From Gordonia sp. (in: high G+C Gram-positive bacteria) (GTDB taxonomy: Bacteria > Actinomycetota > Actinomycetes > Mycobacteriales > Mycobacteriaceae), in the NCBI GenBank assembly GCA_030152405.1, contig JASLJL010000323.1, positions 1 to 7,065 on the forward strand: a stretch of 7,065 bases of DNA, written 5' to 3'. The notes under the pieces are model-generated. The model had not been told where the DNA came from, searched no databases, and worked only from the letters and a program-made list of their open reading frames with translations. Position numbers and translations under genes: made by a program. The number at the start of each line of letters is the position of its first letter. Positions within the stretch are counted from its first letter, which is position 1. Below, one piece after another: positions 1 through 6,702 of this stretch.

Positions 1-221
1 CCGGCGAACTGGCCGAACCCGCACGCGAGTCGATCGGCGCCGCGGTCGACATCGCGGGGGCGACGGGCACACCTGACGTGGCCCGCGCCGCTGGGGAGGC
101 GTTCACGGAATCGATGCAGGTCACGAGTCTGATCGGTGGGCTGATCATGCTCGGTGTGGCCCTGACGGTCTGGTTCGTCGTCCCGCGCGGCACCACTCTG
201 GACGCCGCCGCCGGTCACTGA
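1..221 (+). CDS. C-terminal end of a DHA2-family (EmrB/QacA-like) MFS multidrug exporter, partial
   Basis: The reading frame starting at base 3 is open to a TGA at 219-221 and gives 72 residues. The upstream part lies outside the window. A polar loop comes first, containing ARESIGAAVDIAG and an FTESMQ segment. One hydrophobic helix follows (about residues 41-62, VTSLIGGLIMLGVALTVWFV), then a short cytosolic tail. The loop with A.ES.GAA..IAG followed by AF...M....L and a final helix is typical of the last transmembrane segments of 14-TM drug:proton antiporters of the DHA2 group, which export drugs or lipophilic compounds across the inner membrane. The gene meets a convergent TetR repressor of the LmrA/YxaF type. 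In Bacillus that regulator type controls LmrB, a DHA2 pump, so a functional link is plausible. The substrate cannot be told from this fragment. The family call is fairly safe, the exact subfamily less so. Confidence 0.72.
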   Translation, partial: GELAEPARESIGAAVDIAGATGTPDVARAAGEAFTESMQVTSLIGGLIMLGVALTVWFVVPRGTTLDAAAGH

Positions 222-796
222 TCGGCAGTGGCCGGCGTGGGGCCCCACACCGCACGGGCGTGAGCGGTGAGAACACCGAAGACGGTTGCGTCTCGAGTGG
301 CGCGGGCGGTGATGATCGCCCCCTCCACGCCGGACACCAGGACGGCGCCCGCCGCGGCGGCCTCGCTCGGGTCGAGGCCGTCGCGGACGAAAGCCTCGGC
401 GATGAGCGCTTCGAAGCGGCGGAACGCGGTCGCGGCCTCGGCGGCGGCGTCGGGGTACTCCTGCGCACTCAACGACGCCGCGGCGAGCGGGCATCCGAGC
501 CGGTAGTCGCTCTCGACGAGTACCGCGGCCCATTGCTGCGCCCAGAAGTCGACAGCGTCCAGTGCCGACATCTCGGCGAGGACGGCCTTGAGCATCGCTC
601 CGACGCCCTTTCCGGCTTCCGCGGTCGCCGCGCGGAGCAGCCCCGCCTTGCCGTCCGGGAAGTGCTGATACATGGAACGGCGCGCCACTCCGCTGTGGTC
701 GAGCAGCTCGGCGACACCGAAACCGTCGGCGCCTCGGCTGCGGAGCAGCAGGGTCGTCGACGTCAGCAGGCGTTCGCGCACCGGAGTCGAGGACAT
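215..796 (-). CDS. TetR/AcrR-family transcriptional repressor, LmrA/YxaF-like
   Basis: This is a 193-residue protein, the usual TetR length. The N-terminal DNA-binding domain spans about residues 5-50. Its helix-turn-helix is at about 26-46 (FGVAELLDHSGVARRSMYQHF), with the classic Y.HF ending and a following K. The ligand-binding half has a GCPLAAASLS segment (101-110), then an AF.RFE helix, a pattern typical of LmrA/YxaF-type regulators of drug efflux genes. The start is placed at the ATG at 796-794. An upstream in-frame ATG at 826 would add ten residues, but it lies inside the putative operator palindrome and has no ribosome binding site. A TATGCT -10 hexamer sits six bases before the 796 start, which fits leaderless expression. 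The gene ends 7 bp inside the convergent exporter gene. It is divergent from the thioesterase, so it probably represses itself and that gene. The ligand is unknown. Confidence 0.88.
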   Translation of the reverse strand: MSSTPVRERLLTSTTLLLRSRGADGFGVAELLDHSGVARRSMYQHFPDGKAGLLRAATAEAGKGVGAMLKAVLAEMSALDAVDFWAQQWAAVLVESDYRLGCPLAAASLSAQEYPDAAAEAATAFRRFEALIAEAFVRDGLDPSEAAAAGAVLVSGVEGAIITARATRDATVFGVLTAHARAVWGPTPATADQ

Positions 797-808
797 GATC
801 CCAGCATA
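797..808 (-). promoter_or_regulatory. Putative leaderless -10 promoter element of the tetR gene
   Basis: On the minus strand TATGCT (808-803) fits the actinobacterial TANNNT -10 pattern. It is followed by six bases (GGGATC) and then the ATG at 796, so transcription would begin at or next to the start codon. No good -35 hexamer is visible, which is common in these bacteria. The GGGA just before the ATG is too close to act as a normal ribosome binding site. Confidence 0.45.
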
Positions 809-815
809 ACCGGGT

Positions 816-829
816 AGAACGATCATTCT
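816..829. promoter_or_regulatory. Putative TetR operator palindrome
   Basis: AGAACGATCATTCT reads as AGAA.GATC.TTCT on both strands; 12 of 14 positions are symmetric. It lies in the 47-bp gap between the divergent TetR and thioesterase genes, between the -10 hexamer of each (803-808 on the minus strand, 832-837 on the plus strand). That is where a repressor would block both promoters. TetR-family repressors commonly bind short palindromes of this size in their own divergent promoter. Binding is inferred. Confidence 0.6.
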
Positions 830-831
830 GT

Positions 832-844
832 TAGATTCGGAGCA
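832..844 (+). promoter_or_regulatory. Putative leaderless -10 promoter element of the thioesterase gene
   Basis: TAGATT at 832-837 fits TANNNT. Six bases separate it from the ATG at 844, placing the likely transcription start on the A of the start codon. A GGAG lies at 839-842 but is only one base from the ATG, too near for Shine-Dalgarno use. The same TAGATT hexamer precedes the first lipoprotein gene at nearly the same distance. No convincing -35 is seen. Confidence 0.5.
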
Positions 845-1647
845 TGACCCACGTCTTCGATGAAGCGACCGCCGTCGAACAGATCGACGCCGACACCTAC
901 ACGGTTCGCGCCACCACTCACCCCGCCTACAACAACATGGTCGGCCCCTTCGGCGGGATCACGGCGGCCACCATCGTGAACGCGATCGCGCAGCACCCGG
1001 ACGCGCTCGGCCATCCCCTCGCGCTCACCGTCAACTATGTGGCGCCGATCGCCGAGGGCCAGTGGGATCTCGCGCTGGTTCCCGTGCGGACCAACCGCAC
1101 CAACCAGCACTGGACGTTCACCATCGATCAGGGCGACCACACGGTGGCCACGGGGACCGCGGTGTTCGGCATCCGACGACAGACGTGGGCCGACACCGAG
1201 CTGACGGCGCCCGCCGCACCCGCGGCCGCCGACGTCCCCGCCTCCGACTTCCCCGAGTTCATCGCATGGGCGCGCAACTACGACAAGCGCTTCGTCACCG
1301 GAGGGATCGACGACGGCGCTCACGAGGACTCCACGACCACGATGTGGATTCGCGACTTCCCCGAGCGCCCGCTCGACTTCCCGTCCCTGACTAGCATCAC
1401 CGACTCGTTCTTCCCGCGCGTGTTCGTGCGCAAGGGCTCGTACGCGCCGGCAGGCACCATCTCGCTCACCACGTACTTCCACGCGACGCCCGAGGAACTC
1501 GCTGCGCAGGGGACGCGCCCGCTGCTCGCGACCGCCCGAGCCGCGCGCTTCGGGAACGGCCACTTCGACCAGTACGGCCAGATCTGGGGCGACGACGACG
1601 TCCTACTCGCCACCACTCATCAACTCGTCTACTTCAAGGACGCCTGA
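844..1647 (+). CDS. TesB-like double-hotdog acyl-CoA thioesterase family protein
   Basis: This 267-residue protein has two hotdog-type halves and probably hydrolyses acyl-CoA thioesters in the cytosol; chain length and physiological substrate are unknown. The N-terminal half (about 15-112) carries NNMVGPFGGITAATI, the counterpart of the HGG-type motif on the central helix, followed by strands ending AVFGIRR. A proline/alanine-rich linker (about 121-135) leads to the C-terminal half (about 160-267). My hand alignment to the E. coli TesB C-terminus places Asp187 (ITDSFFP), Thr205 (GTISLTTYFH) and Gln260 (ATTHQLVYFK) on the TesB catalytic Asp-Thr-Gln triad, so the protein looks active. The ATG at 844 is supported by a -10 hexamer six bases upstream and by the divergent TetR operator. 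The context suggests TetR control, perhaps responding to a lipid or an acylated compound. The gene ends 28 bp before the first lipoprotein gene but is probably not in its operon. Confidence 0.82.
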   Translation: MTHVFDEATAVEQIDADTYTVRATTHPAYNNMVGPFGGITAATIVNAIAQHPDALGHPLALTVNYVAPIAEGQWDLALVPVRTNRTNQHWTFTIDQGDHTVATGTAVFGIRRQTWADTELTAPAAPAAADVPASDFPEFIAWARNYDKRFVTGGIDDGAHEDSTTTMWIRDFPERPLDFPSLTSITDSFFPRVFVRKGSYAPAGTISLTTYFHATPEELAAQGTRPLLATARAARFGNGHFDQYGQIWGDDDVLLATTHQLVYFKDA

Positions 1648-1662
1648 GCGGCGCAGGCCCAG

Positions 1663-1676
1663 TAGATTGAAGCGCA
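1663..1676 (+). promoter_or_regulatory. Putative leaderless -10 promoter element of lipoprotein gene 1
   Basis: TAGATT at 1663-1668 is followed by seven bases and then the ATG at 1676. Hexamer and spacing match the thioesterase promoter (TAGATT, six bases, ATG). Transcription would start on or next to the ATG, just after the stop of the preceding gene. This argues that the first lipoprotein gene has its own promoter and that the in-frame TTG at 1667, which overlaps the hexamer, is not the start. Confidence 0.45.
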
Positions 1677-2344
1677 TGTCGCATACGTCGCTCCGGGCCG
1701 TCGGTTCGATCCTCGCCGGTGCCGCTCTCGTCGCAGCTCTCGGAGCCTGCGGGGAGTCGGACACCGTCGAACCCGCTGTACAGCGTGCTCTCGACTCGGT
1801 GCTGACCGACGGGGAGTTTCCCGACGGCTACACCGTCGTCACTCTCGGCAAGGACGAGAAGAAGACGATCACCGACCAGCTCGCGGACAGTCGCAAGGAC
1901 GCCGACGTGACGCCCGCGGCGTGCAAGTCGGAGGCTGATGCCCCGTCCGACGCCGAGACGGGCAGTGCGGTGGCGGTGAACGGACAGTCGACGCTCAGCC
2001 AGTCGGTGGCGGCGTCGAGCGAGTCGGCGACGGGTTTGACGGCGGCCGTGTCCGGCGAATGCGCCACGGTGACCGTGACGCTCAACGCAGGCCCGGCGAA
2101 GGGCACGACTGCCCAGATCACCAGCGCCGACGTCCAGCCCGTCACGGTGAGCGGTTTCGACGGCGTCACCTTCCGGCAGGTGTCGCGGACCGACGGCGTC
2201 GACCACGAATCACTCATCGGGCGTTTCCAGGTGGACGGCTACCTGGTGACGGTTCAGGCCGTGAAAACCGACGGCGGCAAGCCGGACCGGGCGTCGTTCG
2301 ATCAGACCGTCGCCGCCGCCGTCGCCAAGACCGCACGACATTGA
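1676..2344 (+). CDS. Secreted lipoprotein, first of three tandem paralogues (DUF5642-like)
   Basis: This 222-residue protein begins with a signal peptide: Arg7, then a hydrophobic stretch (about 8-22). A lipobox LGAC follows, with Cys25 as the lipidation site, so it should be anchored on the outer face of the cytoplasmic membrane. The mature part has GEFPDGY (46-52), a TPAACK motif with Cys83, a GECA motif with Cys129, VDGYLVTVQ (187-195) and PDRASFD (203-209). All of these recur in the next two genes. Cys83 and Cys129 probably form a disulfide. The order FP.G / P..C / ..C / YAV.V resembles actinobacterial DUF5642-type lipoproteins of unknown function; this is my recollection of the family, not a search result. 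The ATG at 1676 is preferred over the TTG at 1667 because it gives a normal signal peptide and lies seven bases after a -10 hexamer. The next paralogue starts 102 bp downstream. Function unknown. Confidence 0.82.
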   Translation: MSHTSLRAVGSILAGAALVAALGACGESDTVEPAVQRALDSVLTDGEFPDGYTVVTLGKDEKKTITDQLADSRKDADVTPAACKSEADAPSDAETGSAVAVNGQSTLSQSVAASSESATGLTAAVSGECATVTVTLNAGPAKGTTAQITSADVQPVTVSGFDGVTFRQVSRTDGVDHESLIGRFQVDGYLVTVQAVKTDGGKPDRASFDQTVAAAVAKTARH

Positions 2345-2437
2345 TGCCGCGACGGCGCTGAATCAGTGCACGTCTGAATGAATCTCCCACACCGCACCGT
2401 ATTGTCGTTTCGGGCATATTCCGCCCTCGACGTGAGC

Positions 2438-2442
2438 AGGAG
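2438..2442 (+). promoter_or_regulatory. Ribosome binding site that decides the start of lipoprotein gene 2
   Basis: AGGAG lies four bases before the GTG at 2447. The competing in-frame starts, GTG 2432 and ATG 2378, have no comparable site. The spacing is short but acceptable. A start at 2447 also yields a 25-residue signal peptide, the same length as in the first paralogue. Confidence 0.5.
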
Positions 2443-2446
2443 CGCC

Positions 2447-3184
2447 GTGCAGACAATCTTTCGGACCACAGTCGGCGCAGCGGTCGCCGGAATCGCCGTC
2501 ATCGGGCTCGTCGCGGGCTGCGGCTCCGACGGTGAGGCGGTGAAGGCAGCGGACTCATCCGCGACGACAAACGCCGATTCGCCGGCTGACCCGTCCCGCG
2601 TGCGCGCGCTCGTGCTGACCCCGAAGGACTTTCCCACGGGGTACGTGGTGCAGGAGATCCCCGCCGCGCAGATGAAGGCCGCGCTCGATCAGCTGCGTTC
2701 GTCGACCGCGGCGGCGACCATCACTCCCGCGTCGTGCAAGCAGGTCAGCGCGATCCCGACGTCGGCTGATCTGGACAAGATCGGTCTGGTGACGGCGAGC
2801 AGGCAGGTGACGTCCACTCTCACCGAGTCGGTCGTCGTGGGCGGCGCGTCGATCTCGGACTACCGCAGGCAGCTGGCGGGCGAGTGCGCGAACCTGTCGC
2901 TGACGATGGACGTCCAGGGCCAGAAAGTCGTCTCCACCGTTGAGCAGACCGTCGTCGACGGCCCGAAAGTCGACGCGGACGACGCGATCGTCGTCGAGCT
3001 CGTGACCAAGGCGCAGGTCGCCGGTCAGTCGGTCACCACGAAGACTCTCATCGGCGCCGCCGAGGTGAAGGGTTACTCGGTGAGCGTGCAGTCGATGGAC
3101 ATGACACCGGGCGGTTCGCCCGACCGGGCGGCGTTCGAGGCGCTCTACGCCAAGGCCGTCGAGAAGGTGCAGGCGCAGGGATGA
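2447..3184 (+). CDS. Secreted lipoprotein, second of three tandem paralogues (DUF5642-like)
   Basis: From the GTG at 2447 the product has 245 residues. The signal peptide has Arg6, a hydrophobic core (about 9-22) and a lipobox VAGC with Cys25. A flexible Ala/Ser/Asp/Thr-rich spacer (about 28-52) is longer than in its two sisters and may hold the domain away from the membrane. The domain then repeats the cluster signature: KDFPTGY (60-66), TPASCK with Cys97, GECA with Cys147 exactly 50 residues on, VKGYSVSVQ (207-215) and PDRAAFE (225-231). A Cys97-Cys147 disulfide is likely outside the cell. Longer starts at GTG 2432 or ATG 2378 are open; the latter would give an unusually long n-region. The stop overlaps the ATG of the third gene (ATGA, 3181-3184), implying co-transcription and translational coupling. 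Function unknown; the paralogy is clear from the shared motifs. Confidence 0.8.
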   Translation: MQTIFRTTVGAAVAGIAVIGLVAGCGSDGEAVKAADSSATTNADSPADPSRVRALVLTPKDFPTGYVVQEIPAAQMKAALDQLRSSTAAATITPASCKQVSAIPTSADLDKIGLVTASRQVTSTLTESVVVGGASISDYRRQLAGECANLSLTMDVQGQKVVSTVEQTVVDGPKVDADDAIVVELVTKAQVAGQSVTTKTLIGAAEVKGYSVSVQSMDMTPGGSPDRAAFEALYAKAVEKVQAQG

Positions 3185-3866
3185 CGTACATGACCAGGCT
3201 CACGGGAGTCGTGCTCATCGCGTCGGCCGTCGGCGTACTCGCGGCCTGCGGATCCGGGGACGACGCCGACGTGGCGGCGACGCCGCAGGACATGGTCCTG
3301 TCCGCAGGCGAGTTCCCGGACGGATACGACGTTCAGAACGTGGCGAAGGACCAGATCCTGGACCTGGCGAAGCGTGCGGCCGCTGCGGGCAGCGGCGCGG
3401 TGACGCCGGCGTCCTGCAAGCAGTCGAGCGCGGTGCCCGCCGATCTGAGCGCGGACGAACTGGGCGTGTCCATCGCCCAACAGGGCGCGGTCGCGACCAT
3501 CACCGACGTCGTGACGGCCTCCGATCGCGACATCGCGTCGTTTCGTGCCGCGGTGACGGGACCGTGCGCGACGATCAAGAAGAAGGTCTCCAGCGGACCG
3601 TTGAAGGGTCTCACGGCGACGGTCGTCACCACGGTCCTCGACCTGCCGGACGCCGTGCAAGGCAAGGACGCTCTGGTCTACCGCCAGGTGAACACGTCGA
3701 AGGTGTCGGGGAAGAAGGTCGTCACGCAGACCCTGAGCGGTGTCGCGAAGGTGAACGGCTACCTGGTGCGTGTCGAGTACGCGCCGTTGAGTGCCGGAAA
3801 ACAAGTCGACCGCACGGCGTTCGACGAATCGTTCGCGCGTGCGGTCGACAAGGTGGCCGAGAAGGC

Positions 3867-3870
<4 letters not shown>
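3181..3870 (+). CDS. Secreted lipoprotein, third of three tandem paralogues (DUF5642-like)
   Basis: This 229-residue protein starts at the ATG that overlaps the previous stop by four bases. An ATG at 3190 (Met4) is an equally good start, nine bases after an AGGG. The signal peptide is short, with Arg6, a hydrophobic core (8-20) and a lipobox LAAC with Cys23. The mature domain has GEFPDGY (43-49), TPASCKQSS with Cys79, GPCA with Cys129, VNGYLVRVE (191-199) and VDRTAFDESF (209-218). The pair spacing of 50 residues equals that of the second paralogue. GEFPDGY is identical to the first paralogue and TPASCKQ to the second, so all three derive from one ancestor by tandem duplication. The protein should be anchored outside the cytoplasmic membrane. 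It ends 10 bp before the convergent gdhA stop. Molecular role unknown. Confidence 0.82.
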
Positions 3871-5242
<1,372 letters not shown>

Positions 5243-5254
5243 CTACTCGAATGA

Positions 5255-5286
5255 GAGCGACCCGCGGCATGCTTCGAAGGTCGCTC
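5255..5286. repeat. 8-bp perfect inverted repeat upstream of gdhA
   Basis: GAGCGACC (5255-5262) and GGTCGCTC (5279-5286) are exact reverse complements separated by 16 bases. The spacer contains the palindrome GCATGC, and CTTCGAAG abuts the right arm. The repeat lies 31-62 bases before the gdhA ATG. It could be an operator half-site pair or, if transcribed, a 5' leader hairpin. It does not match any nitrogen-control box I could recognise. Confidence 0.5.
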
Positions 5287-5534
5287 GGCCACGGCGATCC
5301 TCTGCGTGCGTGTGCGCCATTGAACACGTACTCGACCTACCGGACTATTCCGGGCGTCACTGTATCGGTGTGTAACGATCTCGTGAAACCTCGACCCTGT
5401 TTTTGTGCGATGTGACACGTCGGCGACACAGGACCGTCATTCGGCAGAAATGTGGTGTGTGGTGCGAGGGAATCCGCCGCCTGCCGCCGTTATCGCGTTA
5501 CCGTGGGACACGAGCCAGCTCCTCGCCTGCTTCC

Positions 5535-5539
5535 GGAGG
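5535..5539 (+). promoter_or_regulatory. Ribosome binding site that decides the start of the 150-aa protein gene
   Basis: GGAGG, six bases before the GTG at 5546, is a strong Shine-Dalgarno match with ideal spacing. It overrules the longer open frame beginning at ATG 5405, which has no such site. Confidence 0.7.
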
Positions 5540-5545
5540 TGTGTT

Positions 5546-5998
5546 GTGACCGACCCGATCACCGAGAACATCAGCGGATTCGACGAGTCCGCGTTCGACG
5601 CCGAGCTCGACGGGCGGTGGCGCGACTTCCGTATCCGACTGGCCGACTACCTCTCCGACCTCACCCGCGGGTACCCGTTCAGCGTGTACGACGCCGTCGC
5701 CAATTGGTCGGGGATGACAGCTGAGATCCAGGCGGCCTACATCGGCGACGACGGGCTGGCCCTGATGGTGGACGTCGCACAGCTGGCGGCCGGTGAGCGT
5801 GAACGCGCAGGCCGGGTGACGATGCTGCGCGATCACGGGTGGGTGTTGGCCGACGACGCGCTGGTGCTCGAAGTCGAGCGACGGCACGTCGACGAGGCCG
5901 CTCTCGCCGCCGAGTACGCACTGCGTGAGGTCTGGGGAGTCCCGGACCCGGCCTACCTGCTCGGCGACGAGAACAACATGTGGCGCGAGTTCACGTAG
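5546..5998 (+). CDS. Hypothetical cytosolic protein of 150 residues, possibly YbjN/TY-Chap-like
   Basis: From the GTG at 5546 the product is an acidic, soluble protein with no signal peptide or membrane helix. The N-terminal part (about 12-40) is helical (FDAELDGRWRDFRIRLADYL). The central part has AYIGDDGLALMVDVA (about 68-82), which looks like beta strand. A helix with GERERAGRVTMLRDHGW follows. The C-terminus has ALREVWGVPDPAYL (about 125-138) and ends ENNMWREFT. The pattern of a 'LR.HGW' turn and a terminal 'LREVWGVPDPAYL' helix recalls actinobacterial YbjN-like/T3SS-chaperone-like (TY-Chap) domains. This is a tentative memory-based resemblance and could be wrong. The gene is a single unit, divergent from gdhA and convergent with the DUF2812-like gene. 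No function is assigned. Confidence 0.72.
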   Translation: MTDPITENISGFDESAFDAELDGRWRDFRIRLADYLSDLTRGYPFSVYDAVANWSGMTAEIQAAYIGDDGLALMVDVAQLAAGERERAGRVTMLRDHGWVLADDALVLEVERRHVDEAALAAEYALREVWGVPDPAYLLGDENNMWREFT

Positions 5999-5999
5999 A

Positions 6000-6022
6000 T
6001 CAGATCAACTCGCGGGGTCTGA
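6000..6022. terminator. Weak hairpin between two convergent genes
   Basis: TCAGATC (6000-6006) can pair with GGTCTGA (6016-6022) over seven positions including one G-T wobble, with a nine-base loop. It lies between the stop of the 150-aa protein gene and the stop of the DUF2812-like gene, where a shared terminator is expected. There is no T-run, so the call rests on position and modest pairing. Confidence 0.3.
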
Positions 6023-6023
6023 A

Positions 6024-6572
6024 TCAGCTGACGGCGCCTGCGGGCTCGGCCGTGGCTGCGGAGCGGTGCGACAACGCGAGGGCGGCGGCCACCACGGCGG
6101 CGCCGAGGCCCAGAACGCCGAGCACGACTGCCGGAATCCACAGGTCGCCGTCCAGCGTGGACACCGCACCGAGAATCACGGCGACCAGGAGTGACAGCGC
6201 GGCCACCACACCGAGTCCGACCGACGCGAGTGCGGCGCGACGTCCGAGGTCCGCCCCGATGAACCCGGCCGGGCGCTCGTCGGCGTACTCGCGTCGCCAC
6301 ACCTGGATGTAGGCGATCGCGCCGACATGCTCCCAGCCCCTCTCCTCGCGGGCGGTGAAGTAGTGGCCCGGCGCAGGCGTCTCGCGGCGCTCGAGCGCGT
6401 AGCGGTAGCGCCGCGGCTCAGACTTCGTGAACGTCATGCGCAGGGGACTCGTCGCGGTGACGCGATCGAGCACCTGGCCGGCGGCGGCGCGATTCTCCAA
6501 CCACAGCTCGAGATCGTCGGGCGACGGATGGCGGACGGGGACGAGCCAGGACGATGTGGTTGTCGCACTCAT
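6024..6572 (-). CDS. DUF2812-like membrane protein
   Basis: This 182-residue protein has a soluble N-terminal domain (about 10-95) and two hydrophobic helices (about 112-135 and 143-166) separated by a short polar loop (STLDGD). The domain shows LELWLENRAAAG, then RMTFTKSEPRRYRYAL, then YFTAREERGWEHVGAIAYIQVWRR. This follows the DUF2812 order: WLE..A..G, F.KGEP..VRY, and a GWE.V.....WQ.F.R ending. DUF2812 has no established biochemical role; in Firmicutes it often sits beside PadR regulators, and none is seen here. The ATG at 6572 is selected because GGAGG (6585-6581) lies eight bases upstream. In-frame ATGs at 6629 and 6587 would add 19 or 5 residues; the 6587 codon abuts that ribosome binding site. 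The short tail after the last helix suggests both ends face the cytosol. Confidence 0.78.
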   Translation of the reverse strand: MSATTTSSWLVPVRHPSPDDLELWLENRAAAGQVLDRVTATSPLRMTFTKSEPRRYRYALERRETPAPGHYFTAREERGWEHVGAIAYIQVWRREYADERPAGFIGADLGRRAALASVGLGVVAALSLLVAVILGAVSTLDGDLWIPAVVLGVLGLGAAVVAAALALSHRSAATAEPAGAVS

Positions 6573-6580
6573 TTCGATGG

Positions 6581-6585
6581 CCTCC
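6581..6585 (-). promoter_or_regulatory. Ribosome binding site that decides the start of the DUF2812-like gene
   Basis: On the minus strand GGAGG is followed by eight bases and then the ATG at 6572. This is a strong match with good spacing and favours the 182-residue form over longer in-frame options. Confidence 0.65.
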
Positions 6586-6604
6586 ATGACGACGGGCGGG
6601 TCTA

Positions 6605-6632
6605 TGCCATCGACGTTCGTCCTTGCCATCGA
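6605..6632. repeat. Two 9-bp direct repeats upstream of the DUF2812-like gene
   Basis: TGCCATCGA occurs at 6605-6613 and again at 6624-6632, a period of 19 bp, close to two helical turns. Both lie 33-60 bases upstream of the chosen start at 6572. They could be paired activator or repressor sites, but chance cannot be excluded for a nine-base repeat. Confidence 0.35.
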
Positions 6633-6639
6633 ACGACGT

Positions 6640-6683
6640 CAAGGTATTTGAGACGGACATCACGAGTCGTCTCAAACACCTTG
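6640..6683. terminator. Long hairpin (16-bp arms) between two minus-strand genes, probable terminator
   Basis: The left arm (6640-6655, CAAGGTATTTGAGACG) and right arm (6668-6683, CGTCTCAAACACCTTG) are reverse complements at 15 of 16 positions, with a 12-base loop. The single mismatch can form a G-U pair in one orientation. On the minus strand the hairpin begins 19 bases after the stop of the right-edge gene and precedes the DUF2812-like gene. It could therefore end the first transcript and insulate the second. No T-run follows, as is common for actinobacterial terminators. A regulatory or mobile-repeat role is possible because the arms are unusually AT-rich for this region. Confidence 0.55.
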
Positions 6684-6702
6684 TCGCCGTGCTTGCCGAA
6701 CG

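Noticed and set aside
823..1563. 246-codon open frame on the minus strand opposite the thioesterase
   Set aside because: Its Arg/Gly/Val-rich composition is typical of an antisense shadow, and the plus-strand frame keeps TesB-like catalytic residues.
2346..2356. GCCG-CGA-CGGC mini-hairpin after lipoprotein 1
   Set aside because: A four-base stem is expected often by chance at this GC content, and there is no T-run to support termination.
2378..2446. Longer N-terminus of lipoprotein 2 from ATG 2378 or GTG 2432
   Set aside because: The ATG 2378 form would put an n-region of about 30 residues before the signal-peptide core. Only GTG 2447 has an AGGAG nearby. GTG 2432 remains possible.
5356..5389. 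GlnR-like boxes (GTCAC, GTAAC, GAAAC) upstream of gdhA
   Set aside because: The half-site sequences look right, but the spacings between starts (16 and 13 bases) do not match the 11-base period of known GlnR sites, so the match is probably by chance.
5384..5404. Possible rho-independent terminator ending in a T-run
   Set aside because: The bases before TTTTT do not form a stable stem, and no gene ends just upstream on the plus strand.
5405..5545. N-terminal extension of the 150-aa protein from ATG 5405
   Set aside because: The 47 added residues are Cys/Arg/Pro-rich and unlike the rest of the protein. No ribosome binding site precedes the ATG, whereas GGAGG sits six bases before GTG 5546.
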